Source: Prevotellaceae bacterium UBA3849 (GTDB taxonomy: Bacteria; Bacteroidota; Bacteroidia; Bacteroidales; Bacteroidaceae). From it: a stretch of DNA of 48,933 bases. Shown here in pieces: positions 33,542-41,167 of this stretch (positions are counted from its first letter, which is position 1; each line of letters begins with the position of its first letter). A model generated the notes under the pieces. It had not been told where the DNA came from. It saw only the letters and a program-made list of their open reading frames with translations, and ran no database searches. The stretch spans positions 1 through 48,933 of the forward strand of contig DGHL01000013.1 in the NCBI GenBank assembly GCA_002392645.1, read 5' to 3'. The position numbers and the translations under genes were made by a program.

Positions 33542-34645
33542 TTATATCCTAAACCCATTAACAGCTTTCACTACCTCCTCGGTTTCTACTTCTGTCACCA
33601 CCTGGCTCATGGGCAGGGAGAGCTCCTGGGCATGGATACGCTCCGTTACCGGATACGTGAGGGAGTTCCACTGGCTATAGCATTCCTGTTTGTGAGGTGG
33701 TATGGGGTAGTGTATCATGGTCTGTATGCCATGACTGGCGAGGTGTGCCTGCAGTTCATCCCTACGCTCGCAGAATACCGGAAACTGATGATAGACATTT
33801 TCCTCTTTGCTTATTCGCGCAGGGAGGGTGAGCTGTGGATTGCTGATATTGGCATAATAATACCCAGCTACCTGCCTACGGCGCGCATTGTCTTCATCAA
33901 GATAGCGCAGCTTTACCCTCAACACTGCAGCATCCATCTCTGACATTCTGCTGTTTATGCCTTCTAATATGAACACATATTTCTTATTACTGCCGTAGTT
34001 TGCCAAAGTTCTTACTACATCGGCAAGTTGTTCGTCATCCGTGGTTACAGCTCCGGCATCACCAAAGGCTCCAAGGTTTTTGCCTGGATAGAAGCTGTGT
34101 GCCGCCGCATTGCCGAGCGAGCCCGTCTTCCTGCCTTGCCACTGGCATCCATGACTCTGCGCACAGTCTTCCAGCAATAGCAGGTTGTTACGGCTGCATA
34201 TCTCCGCCATCTGCTCGCTGTATGCCAACCTTCCATAGAGATGTACGGTCATCACCGCACGCGTACGCGGTGTCAATGCAGCCTCTATCTTTGAAGAGTC
34301 TATCACAAGGCTTTCCCATATAGGTTCCACAAGTACCGGCTTCAGATTACTTTCCGTAATAGCAAGTATAGTAGCTATATACGTGTTTGCCGGCACTATC
34401 ACCTCATCGCCATCATGCAGCACTCCTATCTCTTTATATCCAAGGAGTATGAGGCGCAGTGCATCCAGCCCGTTAGCCACTGCCACACAATGGCTGGTAC
34501 CTACATATCGTGCATATTCTGCCTCGAAGCTACGTGTTTCCTCTCCTTGCAGAAACCATCCTGACGACATTACACGGTCCACGGCTGCCATATACTCGTC
34601 TTTATGGCATTGAGTTATACGCTGAAGATTGAGCAGTTGCACCAT
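33542..34645 (-). CDS. DegT/DnrJ/EryC1-family sugar aminotransferase
   Basis: PLP-dependent aminotransferase converting a nucleotide-linked keto-sugar to an amino-sugar. The start MVQLLNLQRITQCHKDEY is typical of the family. Other blocks are ANGLDALRLILLGY, the PLP-contact EDCAQSHGC (about 157-165) and the Schiff-base lysine in SFYPGKNLGAFGDAGAVTT (about 183-201); the substrate loop ends YPIPPHKQECY. The set resembles enzymes making dTDP-3-amino-3,6-dideoxyhexoses, but no ketoisomerase or RmlA/B gene is nearby. An ATG at 34690 would add 15 unlike residues. It is the first gene of the operon and clearly more GC-rich than the following genes. Confidence 0.9.
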   Translation of the reverse strand: MVQLLNLQRITQCHKDEYMAAVDRVMSSGWFLQGEETRSFEAEYARYVGTSHCVAVANGLDALRLILLGYKEIGVLHDGDEVIVPANTYIATILAITESNLKPVLVEPIWESLVIDSSKIEAALTPRTRAVMTVHLYGRLAYSEQMAEICSRNNLLLLEDCAQSHGCQWQGRKTGSLGNAAAHSFYPGKNLGAFGDAGAVTTDDEQLADVVRTLANYGSNKKYVFILEGINSRMSEMDAAVLRVKLRYLDEDNARRRQVAGYYYANISNPQLTLPARISKEENVYHQFPVFCERRDELQAHLASHGIQTMIHYPIPPHKQECYSQWNSLTYPVTERIHAQELSLPMSQVVTEVETEEVVKAVNGFRI

Positions 34646-34762
34646 GCGACTATTACAAGAAAGCACACACTTATTCCCCAGAACGCACATAACATTCTGA
34701 GGTAAAACGAATTACGTTCGATTTCCTGTTCTACTTAGGAAAATGAAGCATAAAATTTCATA

Positions 34763-34794
34763 CAAAAATACAAACTTTTCTTGATATAGGCAAA
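34763..34794 (-). promoter_or_regulatory. Promoter of the polysaccharide operon
   Basis: On the minus strand TTTG (34791-34794), a 20-base spacer and TATTTTTG (34763-34770) match the Bacteroidetes consensus exactly. Transcription would start near 34,757, leaving an untranslated leader of about 110 bases before the aminotransferase ATG at 34645. No invertible-repeat pair typical of phase-variable capsule promoters was seen around it. Confidence 0.75.
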
Positions 34795-34879
34795 TTTCAC
34801 TGCCATTTTTTACAATAACGGTGAAATACTTCCGCCCAGCCTATGATAACTCAAAAGAAATATATATGTAAACAGACAC

Positions 34880-34909
34880 AAAAAAGCGAAGAAGCATAAG
34901 CATCTTCGC
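34880..34909 (-). terminator. Terminator of tRNA-Phe
   Basis: GCGAAGA (34886-34892) pairs with TCTTCGC (34903-34909), with AGCA/TGCT-like pairs inside. On the minus strand the stem is followed by a T-run (34880-34885). Confidence 0.75.
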
Positions 34910-34915
34910 CTTTTG

Positions 34916-34988
34916 TGGTGCCAACGGGAATCGAACCAGTGACACAAGGATTTTCAGTCCTTTGCTCTACCAACTGAGCTATGGCACC
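34916..34988 (-). tRNA. tRNA-Phe (anticodon GAA)
   Basis: 73-nt cloverleaf: acceptor GGTGCCA pairs with TGGCACC, D-arm AGCTCAGTTGGTAGAGC, anticodon loop CTGAAAA with GAA, and T-arm GGTTCGATTCC. The 3' CCA is not encoded. A promoter lies upstream and a terminator downstream. It is transcribed towards the polysaccharide operon promoter. Confidence 0.96.
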
Positions 34989-35058
34989 ATTTGCAAAAAA
35001 GTTCCGTACACAGCCTTTTACCACCCCTGATTAAGTGCACTTCCCTTGATTGCGAGTG

Positions 35059-35090
35059 CAAAGGTACTGCTTTTTTTTGAAACCTCCAAA
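35059..35090 (-). promoter_or_regulatory. Promoter of tRNA-Phe
   Basis: On the minus strand TTTG (35087-35090), a 20-base spacer and TACCTTTG (35059-35066), about 70 bases before the tRNA 5' end. Confidence 0.75.
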
Positions 35091-35116
35091 TTTTTTTGAA
35101 ACTTTTTTATGTTTTC

Positions 35117-35148
35117 CTTGCATTTTTACGAAAAAAGTAGTAATTTTG
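35117..35148 (+). promoter_or_regulatory. Promoter of tRNA-Pro
   Basis: CTTG (35117-35120), a 20-base spacer and TAATTTTG (35141-35148), about 70 bases before the tRNA. It is back to back with the tRNA-Phe promoter. Confidence 0.65.
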
Positions 35149-35219
35149 CATTGTCAAACGTACAAAATTGCTTTTAAAAAAACATTTTCAGCATCTAAAC
35201 ATTGTTTGACGATTCCTAT

Positions 35220-35292
35220 CGGGGTGTAGCGCAGTTGGTAGCGTACTTCGTTCGGGACGAAGTGGTCGCCAGTTCGAGTCTGGTCACCCCGA
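35220..35292 (+). tRNA. tRNA-Pro (anticodon CGG)
   Basis: 73-nt cloverleaf: acceptor CGGGGTG pairs with CACCCCG, D-arm AGCGCAGTTGGTAGCG, anticodon loop TTCGGGA with CGG, and T-arm AGTTCGAGTCT. CCA is not encoded. It is followed directly by a strong terminator. Confidence 0.95.
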
Positions 35293-35297
35293 CAGTT

Positions 35298-35334
35298 AAA
35301 AAGCGGTGAGCAATATTATTGCTCACCGCTTTTT
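35298..35334 (+). terminator. Terminator of tRNA-Pro
   Basis: AAAAAGCGGTGAGCAA (35298-35313) pairs perfectly with 35319-35334, ending in TTTTT. Confidence 0.9.
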
Positions 35335-35583
35335 ATTTGGGAGTAGAAACAAGAACCACAGATTACACAGCGCTCTACTGATAAATAATTTCACTGATTA
35401 TTACCATGCAAAGCAATCTAACTATATGTGAATTATGAAATGTTTAACAGGGTCAATTCCTTATCCATGCGAATCTACAGAAACTCTGCAACAGATGTCA
35501 CACCCTTCGCGCGTACATAAATAAACATTCAGCCCATACGACATTTTTTTGCAAGAAAAATTGTTCTTTCTGAAAATTTTTAT

Positions 35584-35591
35584 TACCTTTG
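35584..35591 (+). promoter_or_regulatory. -7 box for the GT-C/GtrB gene pair
   Basis: TACCTTTG fits TAnnTTTG; ATTG at 35560-35563 lies 20 bases upstream as a near-consensus -33 element. It overlaps the potential TTG start at 35589, which argues for the ATG at 35646 as the true start. The rest of 35335-35583 shows no gene or repeat. Confidence 0.65.
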
Positions 35592-35645
35592 CGACGCAAA
35601 ATCAGGAATCATCTTTCAGGAACCAAGATAATCAGACAGTATTCA

Positions 35646-37241
35646 ATGTTTTACTACAGCTTTTTCAGAGGTAACATGTGGCGTACAATTGCAGTAATGG
35701 CTATACTTGTATCAAGTTTGGCCATCCGATTTTACTGGGCCACACAAAAGGAGGGAATGCATATTGACGAGGTCGCATCGTTCAGCATCGCGGAGTGTGA
35801 CGGAGCCTACTACTCTCCTGACGTACAGATACCCACAAACATGGATATCACAGGTAAAGAACTGAAAAGCCTTTTCTTTTTTCACGATACGAGGGCAAAG
35901 GGAGTGTTACACGACCTGCGCTATATGTGGCACAATGTTTATGACTATAACCATACAAACTTTTACTATTCGCTCCTCCGCATATTCTTTGTTGGCAGCG
36001 ACACTACGGACATTAGCACCATTCAGATGCGTGGTATATTGCTGAACATGCTGTTTTACGTATTGGAGTTTGCATTGTTCCTATGTCTGTTGCTTGTCTA
36101 TTGGCGCAACAAGCCTTTACTGGTATTCACAGGATTGGTCTGTTTTGCATTTATGGCAGGCGGAGTGTCTAACACTCTGTATATACGCCCTTACGAGTTG
36201 CAGACACTCATGGTATTATTACTTGCTCTTTGGCTTACGCACGTGGTGCGCTCCATGAACCGTGGAACGTGGAGATACAATGTAAAGAACTTCGTCATCA
36301 CTTCATTTGCTTTAGCAGGCGTGTTGTGGACAGGCTATTTCATGGTTATCCTGGTGTGCATCTTAGGTGCTTTCCTTTTGTGGGAGACGTACAGACACGA
36401 CAAGCTGAGAGTAGGATTGCCTTACTTCATTGGTACGGCAGTGTTTTCCCTGTTAATATGCTATTGCCTGTACCAAAGTTACTTCCTTGGCTTCGGTGGT
36501 GACCAACGCATAGACAATAAATTCGGTGGTGGAATCATTGATGTAATGATGCATTTGGGTGATTCCATATTACATTGGGGATGGTTAATAGGCAGATTTA
36601 CAATATGTCTGCCGATAATTCCGCTATTGGCGATTATATTCGTATTACACAGACATGAAAAGTGGAATATCCCATGGATCGTGTTGCCAGCAGTATTATA
36701 TACAGTAGTGGTTATGTGTGTAGCTCCTTATTTGGAAAATCGCTATATGGTATCGGCAACGCCTCTTGTGACACTAGTCATTCCTGCCATTATTGGCATG
36801 GTACAGAATCGTCACCGGCTTATTTTTGTGGCATCACTTGTAATATGTATATTTGTAATGTGGCCGGTATTTAGGTATAATATTAAGAATCTACGAGAAA
36901 AAGAAGCAGTGTTCACATTATTAAACAATAAGAAAAATCATGTTTATCTAGTGCAAGAAAGCCATATTCAACTTTCAATCTTAGTGCCTCATATTGTCGA
37001 GGATGTGACATATCATGTGCGCGACACATTAACGGTCAATGATAAGTTACATAGTGGTGACATCGTTGTATGGCATACAAAAAAAGGCGGGTTGATTGGA
37101 ACTAAGTCGCGATTCGGTGGTATTGCCGTATCAAGTTATACGAATGGAGAAAGACCCTATAGTAAGGAACTTATGAATAATTCTATGTATATGGGGAAGT
37201 TAGACAATTTGGTAATTTATGAATTCTACGTCATAAAATAA
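35646..37241 (+). CDS. GT-C superfamily membrane glycosyltransferase (GT39/ArnT-like)
   Basis: Polytopic inner-membrane protein (531 aa, about 10-12 hydrophobic segments) with a large periplasmic C-terminal part. The first external loop carries the acidic pair Asp41-Glu42 in GMHIDEVASFS, placed like the catalytic DE of protein mannosyl- and ArnT-type transferases that use polyprenyl-phosphate sugars. The second loop has DYNHTNFYYSLLRIFF, the H-x-x-x-Y pattern of these enzymes. The following GtrB-like gene probably supplies its donor. The acceptor (O-antigen, lipid A or protein) is unknown. The frame extends upstream to a TTG at 35589 that overlaps the promoter, so the ATG at 35646 is preferred. 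Confidence 0.82.
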   Translation: MFYYSFFRGNMWRTIAVMAILVSSLAIRFYWATQKEGMHIDEVASFSIAECDGAYYSPDVQIPTNMDITGKELKSLFFFHDTRAKGVLHDLRYMWHNVYDYNHTNFYYSLLRIFFVGSDTTDISTIQMRGILLNMLFYVLEFALFLCLLLVYWRNKPLLVFTGLVCFAFMAGGVSNTLYIRPYELQTLMVLLLALWLTHVVRSMNRGTWRYNVKNFVITSFALAGVLWTGYFMVILVCILGAFLLWETYRHDKLRVGLPYFIGTAVFSLLICYCLYQSYFLGFGGDQRIDNKFGGGIIDVMMHLGDSILHWGWLIGRFTICLPIIPLLAIIFVLHRHEKWNIPWIVLPAVLYTVVVMCVAPYLENRYMVSATPLVTLVIPAIIGMVQNRHRLIFVASLVICIFVMWPVFRYNIKNLREKEAVFTLLNNKKNHVYLVQESHIQLSILVPHIVEDVTYHVRDTLTVNDKLHSGDIVVWHTKKGGLIGTKSRFGGIAVSSYTNGERPYSKELMNNSMYMGKLDNLVIYEFYVIK

Positions 37242-37276
37242 GCTTATAGGTAATCGCATAAACACAAAATAAAATA

Positions 37277-38251
37277 ATGAAATCCACTGAAATAAAGAAA
37301 CTCGCCATAATAGTTCCATGCTATAACGAAGAATGCATATTGCAAGATAGTGCATCCACACTGCTGGCTCTGCTTGCAAAGATGACGCAAAAACAGCTCG
37401 TGACGGAAGACAGCTACCTGCTGCTCGTCAATGACGGCAGCACCGACAGCACATGGGATATCATACAGTCGCTGAGCACTGCTGATAAACACGTGCATGG
37501 TGTGAGCCTTGCCGTCAATGCCGGCCACCAGAATGCCCTCATGGCCGGCTATGCTACAACATATGCCGATAAAAGCGTTGACATGATGGTGTGCATTGAT
37601 GCTGATTTGCAAGATGACGAACAGTGCATATCCGACATGGTGAAAAACTACCATAGCGGCCATGACGTCGTCTATGGCGTACGTGCGTCTCGCAACACTG
37701 ACACTTTGTGGAAACGCACCACGGCGAAGGGTTTCTATAAACTTATGCAGCGTCTTGGAGTAAAGACTGTTTACAACAGCGCCGACTTTCGACTGCTTTC
37801 GCGCCGTGCCGTGGGACAGCTGCTGCGATATAATGAGCGTAATCTCTACCTGCGTGGCATAATACCGATGCTGGGCTACGATTCTGCAACGGTGAAATAT
37901 GACCGTCGTCCACGTACCGCCGGTGAAACGCACTACGGGCTTACACGCATGGTTTCCCTGGCTTTCGATGGTATTACCAGTTTTTCATCAAGCCTTATAC
38001 ATGCCATTCTATTTATGGGAGGGGTATTTCTGATTATCTCCATAGGCATATTGGCATGGGTGCTGTGGGCATGGTATTCCGACCATGCCGTACCAGGCTG
38101 GTCGTCACTCATGGTTTCCGTATGGTTCTGCACGGGATGTCTGCTCATAGCACTCGGAATTGTCGGTGAATACATAGGTAAGATCTACAAGGAAGTCAAG
38201 AATCGTCCACGCTATAACATCGATGAATACATAGGCATGGATGAAGAGTGA
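37277..38251 (+). CDS. GtrB/DPM1-like polyprenyl-phosphate glycosyltransferase
   Basis: Transfers a hexose from a nucleotide sugar to undecaprenyl phosphate. The GT2 domain has LAIIVPCYNEECILQDSAST, LLVNDGSTDSTWDIIQSL and the metal site MVCIDADLQDDEQ (about 111-123). RTAGETHYGLTRMVSLAFDG (about 215-234) is the conserved segment before the membrane part. Two hydrophobic segments (about 240-265 and 280-300) anchor the C-terminus, as in GtrB. 324 residues. It lies 35 bases after the GT-C gene and is co-directional, forming a donor-synthase/transferase pair. The stop codon sits inside a GAAGAGTGAAGAATTAAG repeat word. Confidence 0.92.
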   Translation: MKSTEIKKLAIIVPCYNEECILQDSASTLLALLAKMTQKQLVTEDSYLLLVNDGSTDSTWDIIQSLSTADKHVHGVSLAVNAGHQNALMAGYATTYADKSVDMMVCIDADLQDDEQCISDMVKNYHSGHDVVYGVRASRNTDTLWKRTTAKGFYKLMQRLGVKTVYNSADFRLLSRRAVGQLLRYNERNLYLRGIIPMLGYDSATVKYDRRPRTAGETHYGLTRMVSLAFDGITSFSSSLIHAILFMGGVFLIISIGILAWVLWAWYSDHAVPGWSSLMVSVWFCTGCLLIALGIVGEYIGKIYKEVKNRPRYNIDEYIGMDEE

Positions 38252-38260
38252 AGAATTAAG
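38243..38260 (+). repeat. Copy of the GAAGAGTGAAGAATTAAG repeat word at a gene end
   Basis: 18 bases, overlapping the last codons and stop of the GtrB-like gene. They match, with one base missing, the inner arm of the S23 cassette repeat (2063-2077 and its partner at 2533-2560). Confidence 0.5.
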
Positions 38261-38266
38261 GGGGTG

Positions 38267-38308
38267 TATTTTGCGAACAAATGGAACCATGCCTAAAAAC
38301 GCAAAATA
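38267..38308. repeat. 9-bp inverted repeat downstream of the GtrB-like gene
   Basis: TATTTTGCG (38267-38275) and CGCAAAATA (38300-38308) are perfect inverted copies 24 bases apart. No T-run follows. It could act as a terminator or belong to the adjacent repeat family. Confidence 0.4.
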
Positions 38309-38409
38309 GAGGAAGATAATCTGTGCGGAACTTATGCAGCAACGTGTTTTTGGGCGATTTCTCTGTAATATAATATCGTTCAGCCTCGCTTTTTTGCCTT
38401 TTTTCGCCA

Positions 38410-38475
38410 TAAAATGATAGCTTTCACACCGCGAAAGCTATCACTTTACATGGTAAAAGCTATCATATTACAAAT
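38410..38475. repeat. Three-unit array of the 22-bp-period AAAGCTATCATTTTA-like repeat
   Basis: Units of 22 bases start at 38410 (reverse core TAAAATGATAGCTTTCA), 38432 (forward core CGAAAGCTATCACTTTA) and 38454 (forward core TAAAAGCTATCATATTA). The array at 13544-13631 is of the same family. The array occupies the convergent gap between the GtrB-like and ComEA-like genes; the rest of 38476-38688 shows no gene. Confidence 0.75.
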
Positions 38476-38688
38476 CGGGATGATTGCTGCGAAATACCGA
38501 TGTCGTGTATTGTCCTGTATTACAGAGCTTTACTCAACAGTCGCATTTTTGCCGATTTTCAGAGCAAAATTGAGTTTCGTGATTTCGACGGGAAAATTTC
38601 GCGAGTTAAATACGAAACAAATGAATGGATATGGCGGCATAGGCAGTAAAGCATCGCTGTATAGTGCCCTATGCCATGACACCTGCAC

Positions 38689-39642
38689 CTACTCGAAGAC
38701 AATGAATGTGGCAAGGCGACGCAGATGGTCCTGCGTTATGGACGGCAGGACAGAGAGGTCTTTCAGTGCACGTAGCGGACCAGAGGTGCGACGCAGGTTG
38801 AAGATGTCGCGTGCCTGCGTATAGTTGAGCAGCGGATGGGCTGCAAGTTGCTTCTGCGACATAGTGTTTACGTGAATCTTTGCAAAGTTCTGCGAGGCTC
38901 TCATATACGTCAGTGCCGTTTCCGGGAAATTGCGTATGGTAAGGAGCTCCTCTGGCGAGGTGAATGTCTGTCGCCTTTGGCGCAGCTCCACTATCCTGCG
39001 GGCATAGTATGACCCTATGGCAGGGATGCGCTTCAGTTCGGTAGTATCGGCAGTATTGATGTCAACGGTCTCACCGTGCTGCAGTTTTGAATACCTGTAT
39101 GCCGACGGAGCCTGCGTAGGAGCCTGTTGCGGCATCGCTGCCTGTCCGTTGCGCGGAGACGAAGCGTAGGCTGTCTGGGGAATGACGTCTGCCGCCATGA
39201 CCTCTTTGCCTATTACGATATATGGCTCCAACTGACGGTATTTCTCGAGCGTGAGTCCGTAAAGGCGTGCGAAGTCGCTCTTCTTACGGTAGCGCCCACC
39301 ACGACTGCGATACTTGTATATGTTGCGCACCTGCCACGGCTGCAGTCCCAGACGCAAAAACTGCGTGCTGTCGGCGGTATTAGGATCGAAGGCAAACAGT
39401 TCGCACTGCGCCTGTGCCGGTGCGGAACCGTCATTGCTGCCTGGCTGCGCGAAATACCTTGCATTGTTATATACAGCAGAGCCGTTACGGCCATTACGGT
39501 CGTAACGGCCCTGTTGCTTACCATCGTCCATGTCGGACACGAATGGTAACAATACGACGGCTATTACAATAACCAATATAATGATGATGACCGCATCGCG
39601 GTCACTTTTACGAAAAGAGTATAGTGATGTTAGTAAATTCAT
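38689..39642 (-). CDS. ComEA-like protein with three helix-hairpin-helix regions
   Basis: Membrane-anchored DNA-binding protein, possibly acting in DNA uptake. The N-terminus has a single hydrophobic segment (about 17-35, VIIIILVIVIAVVLLPFV) after a short cytoplasmic tail, then a low-complexity linker. Three helix-hairpin-helix regions follow: about 85-145 (FDPNTADSTQFLRLG), 195-252 (VDINTADTTELKRIPAIG, the closest to ComEA) and 256-317 (HVNTMSQKQLAAHPLL). 317 residues, longer than Gram-positive ComEA, as usual for Bacteroidetes. No other competence genes lie nearby, so a role in transformation is inference. It ends in a convergent arrangement with the GtrB-like gene. Confidence 0.85.
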   Translation of the reverse strand: MNLLTSLYSFRKSDRDAVIIIILVIVIAVVLLPFVSDMDDGKQQGRYDRNGRNGSAVYNNARYFAQPGSNDGSAPAQAQCELFAFDPNTADSTQFLRLGLQPWQVRNIYKYRSRGGRYRKKSDFARLYGLTLEKYRQLEPYIVIGKEVMAADVIPQTAYASSPRNGQAAMPQQAPTQAPSAYRYSKLQHGETVDINTADTTELKRIPAIGSYYARRIVELRQRRQTFTSPEELLTIRNFPETALTYMRASQNFAKIHVNTMSQKQLAAHPLLNYTQARDIFNLRRTSGPLRALKDLSVLPSITQDHLRRLATFIVFE

Positions 39643-39725
39643 TGTAAGGTTGAGAGAGTCTTGAATTCTTCCGCCAGGCGCTTAAGGCGGATTACGCAAA
39701 CCACCACCTTAGCCAAGGCTTTTAT

Positions 39726-39742
39726 TGCACCACGTAGGTGCA
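39726..39742 (-). terminator. Possible short terminator after dgt
   Basis: TGCACC (39726-39731) pairs with GGTGCA (39737-39742). On the minus strand AATAAAA follows instead of a T-run, so support is weak. The rest of 39643-39788 shows no gene. Confidence 0.25.
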
Positions 39743-39788
39743 TGGGTGATGGGCACTAACGTGCATGCCGGATATAAGAATACTTTAA

Positions 39789-41144
39789 CTAAACTATAGG
39801 CAGCGAGGTACCATTGATTTTCTGATAGAAATCGAGTGCAAAGACATCCGTCATGCCAGAGATAAAGTCGACGACAGCCATGACGCGCGTGTCAAGGTCC
39901 GGGGCATCTATCTCATACTGACTGCTTACCCTGCGCAGGAGCTGCTGCGAGTAGAAGCGGTCAGGGCTCATTATGGCATCAACCATCTGCTTCAGCAGCG
40001 TCTCCATCAGCTTGTAACCGGCAAGCTCTATATCGAGCACCGGCTTTGAATGGTATATCTTGCCATAGGCTATCTCCACGCACTTCTCGTATGCCTTGCG
40101 CTGGCGCTCGTCAACATGCTTTATAAGGCTACCCTTAAAGGTGCCTGCGAGTATCTCTTCCTCATGGGCAAGGAATGCGTCAACACACTTGTTTTCAAGT
40201 ATTCCGATGACACAGGCACGCATATACACCACCTGCTCATTGCGATCCTGAATGTTCTCTGCCTTTATACGGTTGAGTATGCTGCGACGCGTGTCTTCGT
40301 CAAAGAAACCGAGGAACAGCTCGCATGTTTCCTCATAGGAAACGAGTTTCAGCTTGTGGGCATCCTCTATATCCATTATCTCATAGCATATATCATCGGC
40401 AGCCTCAACCAGATATACCAGCGGATGCCTTGCATAGCGCAACGGCTCGTCATCGGCAGACAGTTTCACCATGCCGAGGTCGTCTGCCACCTTGCGGAAG
40501 GTCTCTGCCTCGGTATTGAAGAATCCGAATTTCTCCTTTCCTCCCACTGCCGGTGTGCCTGCATAGCTTGAGGCAAATGGATATTTCACTATGCTGGCAA
40601 GCATTGAATAGGTCATTACGAAACCGCCCTCACGCCTTCCGCTGTAACGGTGGGTAAGGAGCCTGAAGGCATTGGCATTACCTTCAAAGTGTATAAGGTC
40701 GTTCCAGAGTTCGGGTTTCAGCTTGTCCTTGAGCTTCTGACCGTCGCCCTCAGAGAAAAATGTCTGTATGGCTTTCTCACCGGAGTGTCCGAACGGTGGG
40801 TTGCCCAAGTCGTGTGCAAGGCATGCCGATGACACGATGGTGCCCAGTTCCTCTATCAACGTACCGGCATTCTCGGGATTACGGCTCACTATGTCGCGCG
40901 CAATATCATTACCCAGTGACATACCCACGCTTGCCACCTCAAGGGAATGGGTAAGGCGGTTATGCACGAATACCGAGCCTGGCAACGGGAATACCTGCGT
41001 CTTGTTTTGCAGACGACGGAACGGAGCCGAGAATATAAGTCGGTCGTAGTCGCGCTTGAACTCTGTGCGCTCATCGCGTCGTTCCGTATGGCGCAGTTCC
41101 TGCCCCAGCCTTTTGTTTGATATGAGTCTTTGCCAGTTCATCAT
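39789..41144 (-). CDS. dgt: dGTP triphosphohydrolase (HD-domain dNTPase)
   Basis: Hydrolyses dGTP (and often other dNTPs) to the nucleoside and triphosphate, tuning dNTP pools. The HD-domain metal ligands are visible: His in FVHNRLTHSLEVASVG (about 60-75) and the HD pair in CLAHDLGNPPFGHSGE (about 113-128), with a later Asp in YLVEAADDICYEIMD (about 245). The N-terminal RTEFKRDYDRLIFSAPFRRL is family-typical. 451 residues. It follows ftsZ by 23 bases in the same direction, so it may be read through from the division cluster. Confidence 0.93.
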   Translation of the reverse strand: MMNWQRLISNKRLGQELRHTERRDERTEFKRDYDRLIFSAPFRRLQNKTQVFPLPGSVFVHNRLTHSLEVASVGMSLGNDIARDIVSRNPENAGTLIEELGTIVSSACLAHDLGNPPFGHSGEKAIQTFFSEGDGQKLKDKLKPELWNDLIHFEGNANAFRLLTHRYSGRREGGFVMTYSMLASIVKYPFASSYAGTPAVGGKEKFGFFNTEAETFRKVADDLGMVKLSADDEPLRYARHPLVYLVEAADDICYEIMDIEDAHKLKLVSYEETCELFLGFFDEDTRRSILNRIKAENIQDRNEQVVYMRACVIGILENKCVDAFLAHEEEILAGTFKGSLIKHVDERQRKAYEKCVEIAYGKIYHSKPVLDIELAGYKLMETLLKQMVDAIMSPDRFYSQQLLRRVSSQYEIDAPDLDTRVMAVVDFISGMTDVFALDFYQKINGTSLPIV

Positions 41145-41167
41145 CAGTGAGTCTATCCTTCAATTCT

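Noticed and set aside
34646..34690. 15-residue N-terminal extension of the DegT aminotransferase
   Set aside because: The residues (MCVLGNKCVLSCNSR) do not resemble family N-termini; MVQLLNLQ at 34645 does.
34916..35292. tRNA attachment site of an integrated island
   Set aside because: No integrase gene and no direct repeat of either tRNA 3' end were seen nearby.
35589..35645. Upstream TTG start for the GT-C gene
   Set aside because: It overlaps the -7 promoter element, so it would lie upstream of the transcript start.
38414..38824. 136-residue plus-strand frame after the GtrB-like gene
   Set aside because: It covers the 22-bp repeat array and runs antisense into the ComEA-like gene; no start signal or family similarity.
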